Below are positions 1 through 6,541 of a stretch of 10,898 nucleotides of DNA, piece by piece; position 1 is the stretch's first letter; every line of letters starts with the position of its first letter. The notes under the pieces are model-generated. The model saw only the letters and a program-made list of their open reading frames with translations, was not told the origin of the DNA and searched no databases. The DNA is taken from NCBI GenBank assembly GCA_023460615.1, contig JAEWPL010000128.1, positions 1-10,898 on the forward strand. The letters run 5' to 3'. The DNA comes from Pseudomonadota bacterium (GTDB taxonomy: Bacteria > Pseudomonadota > Gammaproteobacteria > Enterobacterales > Succinivibrionaceae). The translations under genes were made by a program, and so were the position numbers.

Positions 1-772
1 AATGAATTACTGATTGAGGATGAATTACTACTTGTACATCCTCATCGGTGGCATTGAATAAATATCTTGCTTCAATAAATTCTAAGCCTTTGTTCATCAT
101 GGTTGCAGAATCTACAGAGATCTTAGGCCCCATAGACCAAACAGGATGAGCTATAGCTTGTGCTGCAGTAACGTGTTTAAGCTCTTCAAGTGGAAGCTCT
201 CTAAAAGGACCACCTGAGCCTGTTAATAAAATCTTATTAACGTTAGCAGCTTTTAGATTGCAGTAACCTAAATTTTCTTGAGCCTCATAAGGTAAGCATT
301 GGAAGATAGCACTGTGCTCACTGTCTACAGGTAATACTTTTGCATCGTATTTTTTTACTTGCTCAAAAAAGATTTTACCTGACATTACCAGTGCTTCTTT
401 ATTTGCAAGTGCAATCACACAACCGGTTTTTACAGCGGCAAGTACTGGTTTTAAACCAGCTGCACCTACAATAGCATCTACTACAATGTCTGAGGCGCCA
501 TCACCTGCAATTTCCTCAACACCTTGTGCGCCTGCTAACACCTCTGCATAAAGATTTTGCTCTTTTAGAATTTCTTTTAGTTTTACAGCACTGTTTTCAT
601 CAAATAAAGCTACTCTTTGTGGCTTAAACTCTTTGATGATCCCTACGGTCTTTTCTACTGACTTACAAGCTGCTATTGCATGTAATTTAAACTCATCTTT
701 GTGTCTTCTGATTACATCTAAAGTTGAGCTACCAATTGAACCAGTAGCACCTAGTAAGGATACACTACGCAT
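1..772 (-). CDS. dxr: 1-deoxy-D-xylulose 5-phosphate reductoisomerase, N-terminal 257 codons (partial)
   Basis: Converts DXP to 2-C-methyl-D-erythritol 4-phosphate with NADPH, the committed step of the cytosolic MEP isoprenoid pathway that feeds the uppS product upstream. I translated it by hand from the ATG at 772. An N-terminal Rossmann loop GATGSIG lies at residues 8-14 and ANKEALV at 123-129. D150-S-E152 and the E231 of MNKGLE match the metal ligands of the E. coli enzyme at the same numbers; the TGSGGPF loop (184-190, S186) and H209 also fit. The reading frame is open to the window edge and stops at HPQSVIH, so roughly the last third of a typical ~400-residue protein lies outside. It starts 2 nt after the cdsA stop, with GGAG about 13 nt upstream inside the cdsA end, so it is probably the distal gene of the rpsB operon and translationally coupled. 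Identification is secure. Confidence 0.97.
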   Translation of the reverse strand, partial: MRSVSLLGATGSIGSSTLDVIRRHKDEFKLHAIAACKSVEKTVGIIKEFKPQRVALFDENSAVKLKEILKEQNLYAEVLAGAQGVEEIAGDGASDIVVDAIVGAAGLKPVLAAVKTGCVIALANKEALVMSGKIFFEQVKKYDAKVLPVDSEHSAIFQCLPYEAQENLGYCNLKAANVNKILLTGSGGPFRELPLEELKHVTAAQAIAHPVWSMGPKISVDSATMMNKGLEFIEARYLFNATDEDVQVVIHPQSVIH

Positions 773-774
773 AA

Positions 775-1632
775 CTAAAATAACTCTCCATTAGCAATAA
801 AGTACACAGTTAAAAATACAGGAATAGCAGCTAGCTGTGAATCAATTCTGTCTAGCATGCCACCGTGACCTGGGAAGATTTTGCCTGAATCTTTAATGCC
901 AGCAATTCTCTTGAACATACTCTCAACTAAATCACCAATTACAGAGAAGATGATAGTTGCAACTGAGGCAATAGTTAAAGCTGTAGGATTATTAGCATAG
1001 GTTCCAAAGAAATCTAGTTTCATAAAGATGAACATGCCAACTAGAGCGATGATAATACCACCTGCTAGACCTTCTAGAGTCTTTTTAGGACTTACGTTAG
1101 GTAGCATCTTGTGTTTTCCAAAGAATCTGCCACAAAAATAGGCGCCAGAATCAGCACACCAAACTAAAGCCATCACACTTAATACTAGGTAAGCACCGCT
1201 GTTCTTATCTAAAGGATATTGATTAGCACGTAGAATCAATAAACCAATCACAAATGGCACTAGCATCAATAAAGCAATCACTGTGCTAAAAGCTTTGTAA
1301 TCGTGCCATTTTGTATCATGTGGGAATTTAAGTAATAAAGGAATAGATCCTAACCATACAATTAAGCCTGATGCCACAATAAACTTAGCACTTTGTGGAA
1401 TATTTAGCACAAAGTTGCTTGGCTCTAGAACCACAAACAATAATGTAATCACTAAAGTTGCTATGGCTAAAAAGGTTAATTTGCTTTTAAAGCCAATCAG
1501 TGGTCCCATTTCATAGCCGCCTACTGCGAACATAAACAATGAACCAATAGCATAAATTGGGTAATCAGCAATAAATAGCCATGCTAATACCGCTGCTATT
1601 AAAACAATAGCAGTTAAAATTCTAGTTAGCAT
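775..1632 (-). CDS. cdsA: Phosphatidate cytidylyltransferase (CDP-diglyceride synthase)
   Basis: Integral inner-membrane enzyme that makes CDP-diacylglycerol from phosphatidic acid and CTP, the precursor of all bacterial phospholipids. The 285-residue product is of the usual size. It is strongly hydrophobic, with several membrane segments (roughly residues 5-22, 27-45, 52-70, 84-101, 115-134, 146-162, 190-205 and 217-235). The family signature is intact near the C terminus: SMFKR at 238-242, KDSGK at 247-251, then PGHGGMLDRID at 254-264 with H256, D261 and D264. SPKKTLEG at 181-188 is a second conserved block. The ATG overlaps the uppS stop by 11 nt (ATGCTAACTAG), and AAGGA stands 8 nt upstream, which supports this start and suggests coupling to uppS. 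Nothing is broken or missing. Confidence 0.97.
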   Translation of the reverse strand: MLTRILTAIVLIAAVLAWLFIADYPIYAIGSLFMFAVGGYEMGPLIGFKSKLTFLAIATLVITLLFVVLEPSNFVLNIPQSAKFIVASGLIVWLGSIPLLLKFPHDTKWHDYKAFSTVIALLMLVPFVIGLLILRANQYPLDKNSGAYLVLSVMALVWCADSGAYFCGRFFGKHKMLPNVSPKKTLEGLAGGIIIALVGMFIFMKLDFFGTYANNPTALTIASVATIIFSVIGDLVESMFKRIAGIKDSGKIFPGHGGMLDRIDSQLAAIPVFLTVYFIANGELF

Positions 1633-2383
1633 TGTTAGGATCCTTATTTTGAACTTGGGCTGAAGTCATACCAAATCTACGCTCACGACTTGAGAAGAAT
1701 TGGAAAGCTTCTTTTAGATCGTCTTCATCATAGTCAGGCCATAAAGTATCTGAAAAATACAATTCAGCGTAAGCTGCCTGCCATAATAAAAAGTTACTAA
1801 TACGTTTTTCTCCACCAGTTCTAATCATTAAATCTACATCTGATGGTACACAAAGATTTTGACTGACTAAATCTTCATTTAGTTCATTTAAATTTAGCAA
1901 TCCTTGTGAATTTTTAGTAATGATTTGTTTAAAAGCATCTAGAATATCCCATCTACCGCCGTAGTTAGCTGCGATATTTAATTGCATCACGTTGCAATCT
2001 TTGGTTAATTCTTCGACTTTGGAAATTTGCTCTTGGAGAGATTTTGAGAACTTGGTTTTGTCACCAACAATTCTAGTACGAATACCATTATCTTTTAAAG
2101 CTTTTGCTTCTTTTTTAATGTATTCAGAGAATAAAGACATCAAAGCGCTTACTTCAAGCTTTGGTCTTTTCCAATTCTCACTAGAAAACGCAAAAAGAGT
2201 TAATTCCTTAACTCCCATTTTTGCACTTGCGGTTATGACTCTTCTAACGGCGTTAGCACCTTCTTTGTGACCAAACACTCTTTGCTTGCCACGCATTTGC
2301 GCCCAACGTCCATTTCCATCCATAATGATGGCCAGATGTCGAGGAGCGACTAGGCTCCCCGATTTAATAGATAGATCTTGCAT
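1622..2383 (-). CDS. uppS: Undecaprenyl diphosphate synthase (cis-prenyltransferase)
   Basis: Adds eight isopentenyl units to farnesyl diphosphate to form the C55 lipid carrier used for peptidoglycan and surface polysaccharides. The 253-residue length is standard. Motifs in order: IIMDGNGRWA at 19-28 with catalytic Asp22 and the FGHKEGA loop at 37-43; FSSENWKRP at 66-74; NYGGRWDI at 140-147; and the diphosphate-binding stretch MIRTGGEKRISNF at 186-198 followed by AYAELYF. The gene sits 9 nt after frr and overlaps cdsA by 11 nt. No convincing Shine-Dalgarno sequence lies before the ATG (TTAACCCTT precedes it), and I see no alternative in-frame start between it and the first conserved block. 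Translation may therefore depend on ribosomes finishing frr. ispU is a synonym. Confidence 0.97.
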   Translation of the reverse strand: MQDLSIKSGSLVAPRHLAIIMDGNGRWAQMRGKQRVFGHKEGANAVRRVITASAKMGVKELTLFAFSSENWKRPKLEVSALMSLFSEYIKKEAKALKDNGIRTRIVGDKTKFSKSLQEQISKVEELTKDCNVMQLNIAANYGGRWDILDAFKQIITKNSQGLLNLNELNEDLVSQNLCVPSDVDLMIRTGGEKRISNFLLWQAAYAELYFSDTLWPDYDEDDLKEAFQFFSSRERRFGMTSAQVQNKDPNNAN

Positions 2384-2392
2384 AAGGGTTAA

Positions 2393-2950
2393 TTAAATTT
2401 CCATTAACTCTTTTTGCTTTGCATCTAATAACTCATCTGCTTTCTTAATTGCAGCATCAGTAGCTTTTTGGATCTTCTCCTCACCTGAACGCTGCTCATC
2501 TTCAGAAATTTGCTTATCCTTTTGTAAAGCCTTGATCTTATCGTTAGCATCACGACGGATATTTCTGATTTCAACTTTAGCTTGCTCTACTTCGCCCTTT
2601 ACAACCTTAACAAGATCTTTACGACGCTCTTCGGTTAAAGGTGGTAGTGGAACACGGATTTCAACACCTGCAACTACAGGGTTTAAACCTAAATCTGATT
2701 GTTGAATAGCCTTTTCAACTGCTTTGATAGCATTTCTATCAAAAACGCTTAACTTTAAGGTACGAGCATCTTCTACGTTTACTTGTGCAACTTGACGCAA
2801 TGGAGTTGGAGAACCATAGTAATCAACCATGATGCCATCAAGCAAAGCAGGTTGTGCACGACCTGTACGGATCTTGCATAGGCGAGCGTCTAAAGCTTCT
2901 AAAGCTTTAGCCATACGTGTATCTGCATTGTTTTGAACGTCTTTTAACAT
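2393..2950 (-). CDS. frr: Ribosome recycling factor
   Basis: With EF-G, splits the post-termination 70S complex so that ribosomes are reused. The 185-residue length is exactly that of the family norm. Conserved blocks are present: RTGRAQPALLDGI at 28-40, YYGSPTPLRQVA at 44-55, DARTLK at 61-66, the VPLPPLTEERRKDLVK hinge and helix at 100-115, and IRRDANDKIK at 131-140, which contains Arg132, a residue important for activity in E. coli. The charged helical C-terminal half belongs to the three-helix bundle domain. AGGAG overlaps the pyrH stop codon and stands 7 nt from the ATG, so the start is well supported. It lies 10 nt downstream of pyrH in the translation-factor operon. Confidence 0.98.
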   Translation of the reverse strand: MLKDVQNNADTRMAKALEALDARLCKIRTGRAQPALLDGIMVDYYGSPTPLRQVAQVNVEDARTLKLSVFDRNAIKAVEKAIQQSDLGLNPVVAGVEIRVPLPPLTEERRKDLVKVVKGEVEQAKVEIRNIRRDANDKIKALQKDKQISEDEQRSGEEKIQKATDAAIKKADELLDAKQKELMEI

Positions 2951-2960
2951 AAATCGACTC

Positions 2961-3686
2961 CTAATCGCTTACTACAGTACCTTCATTGTGGCCTAATGCG
3001 GCTTTATCAAAGGCACCTTCTTTATTCATAGAGAATACTCTAATTGGCATATGGTGTTCACGTGCTAGTGCAAAGGCAGTAAGATCCATTACTTCTAACT
3101 GCTTTTGGATAACCTCATCAAAGGTTAATTTATCAAACTTAGTTGCACTAGGATCTTTTACAGGATCAGCTGTGTATATGCCATCAACTTTAGTAGCTTT
3201 TAATACTTCAGAGCACTGAAGTTCAATTGCACGTAATACTGCAGCAGTATCGGTTGTAAAGAATGGAGCTCCAGTACCACCTGCTACGATTAGAGAATGA
3301 CCTTGATCTAAAAGTTCTCTACCTAGGGTTGCACTGTATTGAGTAGTCATAGATGGAATGCCATAAGCACTCATAAGTACACAATGACCACCTTGAGCTT
3401 TTAATTCCTCACGCATTGCAAGACCGTTCATGATAGTTGCAAGCATACCCATTTGGTCACCTGCTACTCTATCAAAACCAGCCTTTTGTAATGCTGCGCC
3501 ACGGAAGATGTTACCACCGCCAATAACTAAAACGGTTTGTACACCTTGATTTTGTACATTTCTAATTGCCTTAGCTGTATTAGAAAGTACCTGTGGATCA
3601 ATACCAAAACCACCTTCTCCACTTAAAGCCTCACCAGAGATTTTAAGTAGAATTCTACGTGCTTTATTCATTTGCTCTGAAGACAT
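2961..3686 (-). CDS. pyrH: UMP kinase (uridylate kinase, bacterial hexameric type)
   Basis: Phosphorylates UMP to UDP with ATP in pyrimidine nucleotide synthesis. In this family the enzyme is a hexamer, activated by GTP and inhibited by UTP. The 241-residue product belongs to the amino-acid kinase fold. It shows KISGEAL at 15-21, GGGNIFRG at 56-63, AGDQMGMLATIMN at 75-87, GGTGAPFFTTDTAA at 136-149 for UMP binding, and KATKVDGIYTADP at 163-175 for nucleotide binding. A second ATG exists at codon 6. I keep the first one because GGAG stands 6 nt before it while codon 6 has no good Shine-Dalgarno sequence. It is 15 nt downstream of tsf and co-transcribed with it. Confidence 0.98.
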   Translation of the reverse strand: MSSEQMNKARRILLKISGEALSGEGGFGIDPQVLSNTAKAIRNVQNQGVQTVLVIGGGNIFRGAALQKAGFDRVAGDQMGMLATIMNGLAMREELKAQGGHCVLMSAYGIPSMTTQYSATLGRELLDQGHSLIVAGGTGAPFFTTDTAAVLRAIELQCSEVLKATKVDGIYTADPVKDPSATKFDKLTFDEVIQKQLEVMDLTAFALAREHHMPIRVFSMNKEGAFDKAALGHNEGTVVSD

Positions 3687-3701
3687 TTAAAACTCCGCTA
3701 A

Positions 3702-4589
3702 TTATTTTTGAGCGGCAGCTACTTGAGCTTGAACTTCAGCAGCAAAATCAACTGCTTGCTTCTCAATACCCTCGCCTACTTCGTAGCGAACGAATGAAAC
3801 AGCATCAGCCTTAGCTTCCTTAAGCATTTGACCTACAGTGATTTCTGGGTTCATAACGAATGGCTGACCAGTTAAAGAAACTTCGCCAGTGAACTTCTTC
3901 ATACGGCCTTCAACCATCTTCTCAGCGATAGCTTGTGGCTTGCCTGACTTCATAGCGATTTCGATTTGAACTTGACGCTCGTGCTCAACAACCTCAGCTG
4001 ATACATCCTCAGGATGTACGAAATCAGGCTTAGAAGCACATACGTGCATAGCAACGTGCTTAGCAATAGTCTCGTCGCCGCCCTTTAGAACTACAGCAAC
4101 GCCGATTCTCTTGTTTGAGTGAACGTATAGACCGATGGTCTCGTCGTCTTTAGCTTCAACTAAAGCAACACGACGTAATTGTAGGTTCTCACCAATCTTT
4201 GCAACTAAAGCGGTTAAGCCTTCAGCAACAGTTTGGCCATCTAATTGAGTGTTCTTTAATACTTCAACATCGCTGATGTTGTTTGCTAAAGCGGTGTCAG
4301 CAACTTTTTGTGCAAAAGTTACGAACTCAGCATTCTTAGCGCAGAAGTCAGTCTCTGAGTTAACTTCAACTAGAACAACTTTCTTACCAGCTTGAGCAAC
4401 AGTGATGATACCTTCAGCAGCTGTACGACTAGCCTTCTTAGCAGCCTTAGCAGCACCGCTCTTACGCATTGCATCGATTGCAGCTTGCATGTTACCGTCA
4501 GCAGCAACTAAAGCCTTCTTACAATCCATCATACCTGCGCCAGTAGCGTCACGTAACTCTTTAACCATAGCAGCAGTAATTGTAGCCAT
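3702..4589 (-). CDS. tsf: Translation elongation factor Ts
   Basis: Guanine nucleotide exchange factor that regenerates EF-Tu-GTP. The 295-residue length is close to that of E. coli EF-Ts. An N-terminal UBA-like module holds VKELRDATGAGMMDCKKAL (residues 9-27), followed by a lysine/alanine-rich linker. The core motif SETDFCAKN at 78-86 includes the Asp-Phe pair that inserts into EF-Tu. MHVCASKPDFVHPEDV at 181-196 and the coiled-coil region around 200-235 follow, then NPEITVGQML at 247-256. AGGA stands 7 nt before the ATG. The gene is separated from rpsB by 101 nt with a strong hairpin (see that entry). Codon choice looks highly adapted, as for rpsB, in line with high expression. Confidence 0.98.
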   Translation of the reverse strand: MATITAAMVKELRDATGAGMMDCKKALVAADGNMQAAIDAMRKSGAAKAAKKASRTAAEGIITVAQAGKKVVLVEVNSETDFCAKNAEFVTFAQKVADTALANNISDVEVLKNTQLDGQTVAEGLTALVAKIGENLQLRRVALVEAKDDETIGLYVHSNKRIGVAVVLKGGDETIAKHVAMHVCASKPDFVHPEDVSAEVVEHERQVQIEIAMKSGKPQAIAEKMVEGRMKKFTGEVSLTGQPFVMNPEITVGQMLKEAKADAVSFVRYEVGEGIEKQAVDFAAEVQAQVAAAQK

Positions 4590-4612
4590 GTTTTATTCCT
4601 CTTAATCTGTTA

Positions 4613-4633
4613 AAGGCCGGTAAAACCGGCCTT
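4613..4633 (-). terminator. GC-rich hairpin in the rpsB-tsf intergenic region, putative attenuator
   Basis: A perfect 9-bp stem AAGGCCGGT/ACCGGCCTT closes a 3-nt loop between rpsB and tsf. In the direction of transcription (minus) it is followed by only three T residues and then AACAG, so it does not look like a full intrinsic terminator. It could reduce read-through from rpsB to tsf or protect the 3' end of an rpsB-only transcript. It ends about 23 nt before the tsf start, leaving the tsf Shine-Dalgarno sequence free. Confidence 0.6.
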
Positions 4634-4690
4634 AAAATTTTCTCTTATGCAACCTCTAATAAAGTCGCATTTTTATAATTGACCGAAAAC

Positions 4691-5443
4691 TTATTCAGCC
4701 TTTTGAGCTTCTTGTGCAGTTGCTTCAGCTTGAGCCTTAGCATCTTTCTCTTTTTGAACTGCATCAGCACGAGCAGCGTTGATTGACTCAACAGCGCCCT
4801 TTAAATATAGCTCAACAGCACGGATAGCGTCGTCGTTACCAGGAATTACATAATCAACGCCGTCTGGATTTGAGTTAGTATCAACAACTGCTACTACAGG
4901 AATACCTAAGTTGTTAGCTTCCTTAACAGCAATGTGCTCAAGATCAGCATCGATAACGAATAATGCATCTGGTAGACCGCCCATGTCCTTGATACCGCCT
5001 AATGAACGGTTTAACTTCTCAAGTTCACGAGTACGTAATAAAGCTTCTTTCTTAGTTAACTTGTCAAAAGTACCGTCTTGTGATTGAGTCTCAAGATCCT
5101 TTAGACGCTTGATTGACTGACGAACGGTCTTCCAGTTAGTTAACATACCACCTAACCAACGGTGATCAACATAGAACTGACCACACTCGGTAGCTGCTTG
5201 GCCTACTTTCTCGCTAGCTGCGCGCTTAGTACCTACGAATAAAACTTTACCCTTGTGAGCAACAGTGCTGCTTAGGAAGTTTAAAGCTGACTCATAGCAC
5301 TCAACAGTCTTCTCTAGGTTGATGATATGAATACCATTACGCTCACCGAAGATGTATTGCTTCATCTTAGGGTTCCAGTAACGAGTTTGGTGACCGAAGT
5401 GAACGCCAGCTTGTAGCATATCGCGCATAGTGATGGTTGACAT
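4691..5443 (-). CDS. rpsB: 30S ribosomal protein S2
   Basis: Protein of the 30S subunit, located between head and body and needed for S1 attachment. The 250-residue product carries the family blocks: MRDMLQAGVHFGHQTRYWNP at 6-25, IFGERNGIHIINLEKT at 31-46, LFVGTKRAA around 68-76, RWLGGMLTNWKT around 94-105, and PDALFVIDADLEHIAVKEA around 158-176 with GIPVVAVVDTNSNPDGVDYVIPGNDD after it. The last 25 or so residues are a low-complexity Ala/Gln/Lys/Glu tail, which accounts for it being slightly longer than E. coli S2. AGAGGA stands about 8 nt upstream of the ATG. It is the first gene of the minus-strand operon and is preceded by a long structured leader. Confidence 0.98.
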   Translation of the reverse strand: MSTITMRDMLQAGVHFGHQTRYWNPKMKQYIFGERNGIHIINLEKTVECYESALNFLSSTVAHKGKVLFVGTKRAASEKVGQAATECGQFYVDHRWLGGMLTNWKTVRQSIKRLKDLETQSQDGTFDKLTKKEALLRTRELEKLNRSLGGIKDMGGLPDALFVIDADLEHIAVKEANNLGIPVVAVVDTNSNPDGVDYVIPGNDDAIRAVELYLKGAVESINAARADAVQKEKDAKAQAEATAQEAQKAE

Positions 5444-5608
5444 AGATTTAATCCTCTATTTAATGGGTTATGCCTCCACTGTTCCGTCTAACCAACTACT
5501 TTAAGTAGCACCCAAGTTAGGACGTTGTCAAAACAGTGTGTGTTTTCAACAATAATTTAAGTGGAATCAATAAGTTGATTTCACACCTTCGTGTACCCAC
5601 ACAAAAGG
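5444..5608 (-). promoter_or_regulatory. rpsB mRNA leader, probable S2-responsive element (t44/rpsB-leader type)
   Basis: A leader of about 165 nt separates the inferred transcription start from rpsB. On the minus strand I can draw a hairpin over 5524-5550 (AAAACA/TGTTTT around a CACAC loop, then a 2-nt bulge and GTTG/CAAC). A second, compound stem follows, with outer arms 5516-5523 and 5486-5492 (one bulged C) and an inner 5-bp hairpin CTACT/AGTAG at 5496-5508. A TGGGT left unpaired at 5510-5514 can pair with ACCCA at 5464-5468 as a pseudoknot. A GGAGG decoy-like tract lies at about 5473-5477, upstream of the true Shine-Dalgarno sequence. Gammaproteobacterial rpsB leaders are known to form a conserved structure through which S2 represses rpsB-tsf. 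The family assignment here is by position and fold, not alignment. Confidence 0.6.
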
Positions 5609-5614
5609 CACGCT

Positions 5615-5623
5615 ATTTTATCA
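5615..5623 (-). promoter_or_regulatory. Extended -10 promoter of the rpsB operon
   Basis: The minus strand reads TGATAAAAT, an exact TGn extension followed by a 5/6 match to TATAAT. The -35 position at 17-nt spacing (GTAAAA, 5638-5643) is poor, as is tolerated by extended -10 promoters. The following AGCGTGCC is a GC-rich discriminator in an AT-rich region, which is typical of growth-rate and stringently controlled ribosomal promoters. Start of transcription is estimated near 5608. Confidence 0.65.
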
Positions 5624-5681
5624 TGAAAACGCCAAAATTTTACGGTCCCTTGAAGAAAAATTTTTACATTCTAGTTTTAAG

Positions 5682-5711
5682 TCTGAACAAAGCTAAAAAA
5701 ACATATATAAT
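5682..5711 (+). promoter_or_regulatory. Promoter of map-glnD-dapD
   Basis: A perfect TATAAT at 5706-5711 is preceded at 17-nt spacing by CTGAAC (5683-5688), a weak 3/6 match to TTGACA. Runs of A lie in the spacer. The estimated start is near 5718, giving a leader of about 20 nt. Only 85 nt separate this -10 from the divergent rpsB -10, so the two promoters are adjacent but do not overlap. Confidence 0.6.
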
Positions 5712-5737
5712 TAGCTTATTAAACAAGGAAGTAAATT

Positions 5738-6523
5738 ATGGATATTACATTAAAATCTCCAAGCGAAATTGAAAAATTAAGAATTGTAGGTGCAGCTACC
5801 GCCCGTGTACTTGAAATGATTGAGCCTTATGTAGTACCAGGTGTTACTACAGAAGAGCTTGATAACATCATGAATGAGTACATTCAAACTAAAGAAAATG
5901 CTGTAAGTGCAGATCTTGGTTATCAAGGTTACCCTAAAGCTACCTGCATTAGTGTTAACGAAGTGGTTTGCCATGGTATTCCAGGCCCACACAAACTACG
6001 TGAAGGCGACATTGTAAACATCGATGTTACTGTACTTAAAGACAAATACTATGGTGATAGCTCCCGCATGTATATTGTAGGTAGAACCTCACCTCGTAAT
6101 GAGCAATTATGTAAATGTGCTCAAGAAGCTATGTATGCAGCTATTAGAACTGTAAGACCTGGCTCTAACTTAGCAGACATTGGTGCAGCTATTCAAAAGA
6201 TTGCTGATAAAGCAGGCTTTTCAATTGTACGTGATTACTGTGGTCATGGTATTGGCTCTGGCTTCCATGAAGATCCTCAAGTATTACACTACAAGAATAA
6301 CTACAACCTAATCATCCAAGAAGGCATGTGCTTTACTATTGAGCCTATGATTAACGCTGGCACGTACAAGGTCAAAGTTAACAGAAAAGACGGTTGGACT
6401 GTAACTACAGCAGACAAGCAACCTTCAGCTCAATACGAGCACACTCTTTTAGTTACCAAAGATGGTGTTGAAGTATTAACTTTAAGAAAGGATGAGGACT
6501 TCCCTCGCGTTATCAGTAACTAG
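5738..6523 (+). CDS. map: Type I methionine aminopeptidase
   Basis: Cytosolic metallopeptidase that removes the initiator methionine from nascent proteins with a small second residue. The 261-residue length and lack of an N-terminal extension fit type Ia. All metal ligands of the pita-bread fold are visible: D96 in NIDVTV, D107 in YYGDSSR, H170 in DYCGHGIG, E202 in FTIEP and E234 in QYEHT. The substrate-binding H79 (VCHGIPG) and H177 (GFHEDP) are also present. AAGGAAG lies 7-13 nt before the ATG, which fixes the start. It is divergent from rpsB and first in the map-glnD-dapD operon, 18 nt before glnD. In the same window lie genes for its functional partners: the initiator tRNA and translation factors. 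Confidence 0.98.
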   Translation: MDITLKSPSEIEKLRIVGAATARVLEMIEPYVVPGVTTEELDNIMNEYIQTKENAVSADLGYQGYPKATCISVNEVVCHGIPGPHKLREGDIVNIDVTVLKDKYYGDSSRMYIVGRTSPRNEQLCKCAQEAMYAAIRTVRPGSNLADIGAAIQKIADKAGFSIVRDYCGHGIGSGFHEDPQVLHYKNNYNLIIQEGMCFTIEPMINAGTYKVKVNRKDGWTVTTADKQPSAQYEHTLLVTKDGVEVLTLRKDEDFPRVISN

Positions 6524-6541
6524 CTGTTTTAGGATCCACAT

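Noticed and set aside
1992..2270. 92-codon open frame on the plus strand inside uppS
   Set aside because: Antisense shadow of a well-conserved gene; no ribosome binding site or family features. The same holds for the frames at 2986-3219, 4402-4605, 5777-5992, 6769-7023, 8636-8830, 8884-9078 and 9397-9579.
5536..5772. 78-codon open frame on the plus strand across the rpsB/map intergenic region
   Set aside because: It runs antisense through the rpsB leader and promoter, continues out of frame into map, has no ribosome binding site and its product resembles no protein I know.
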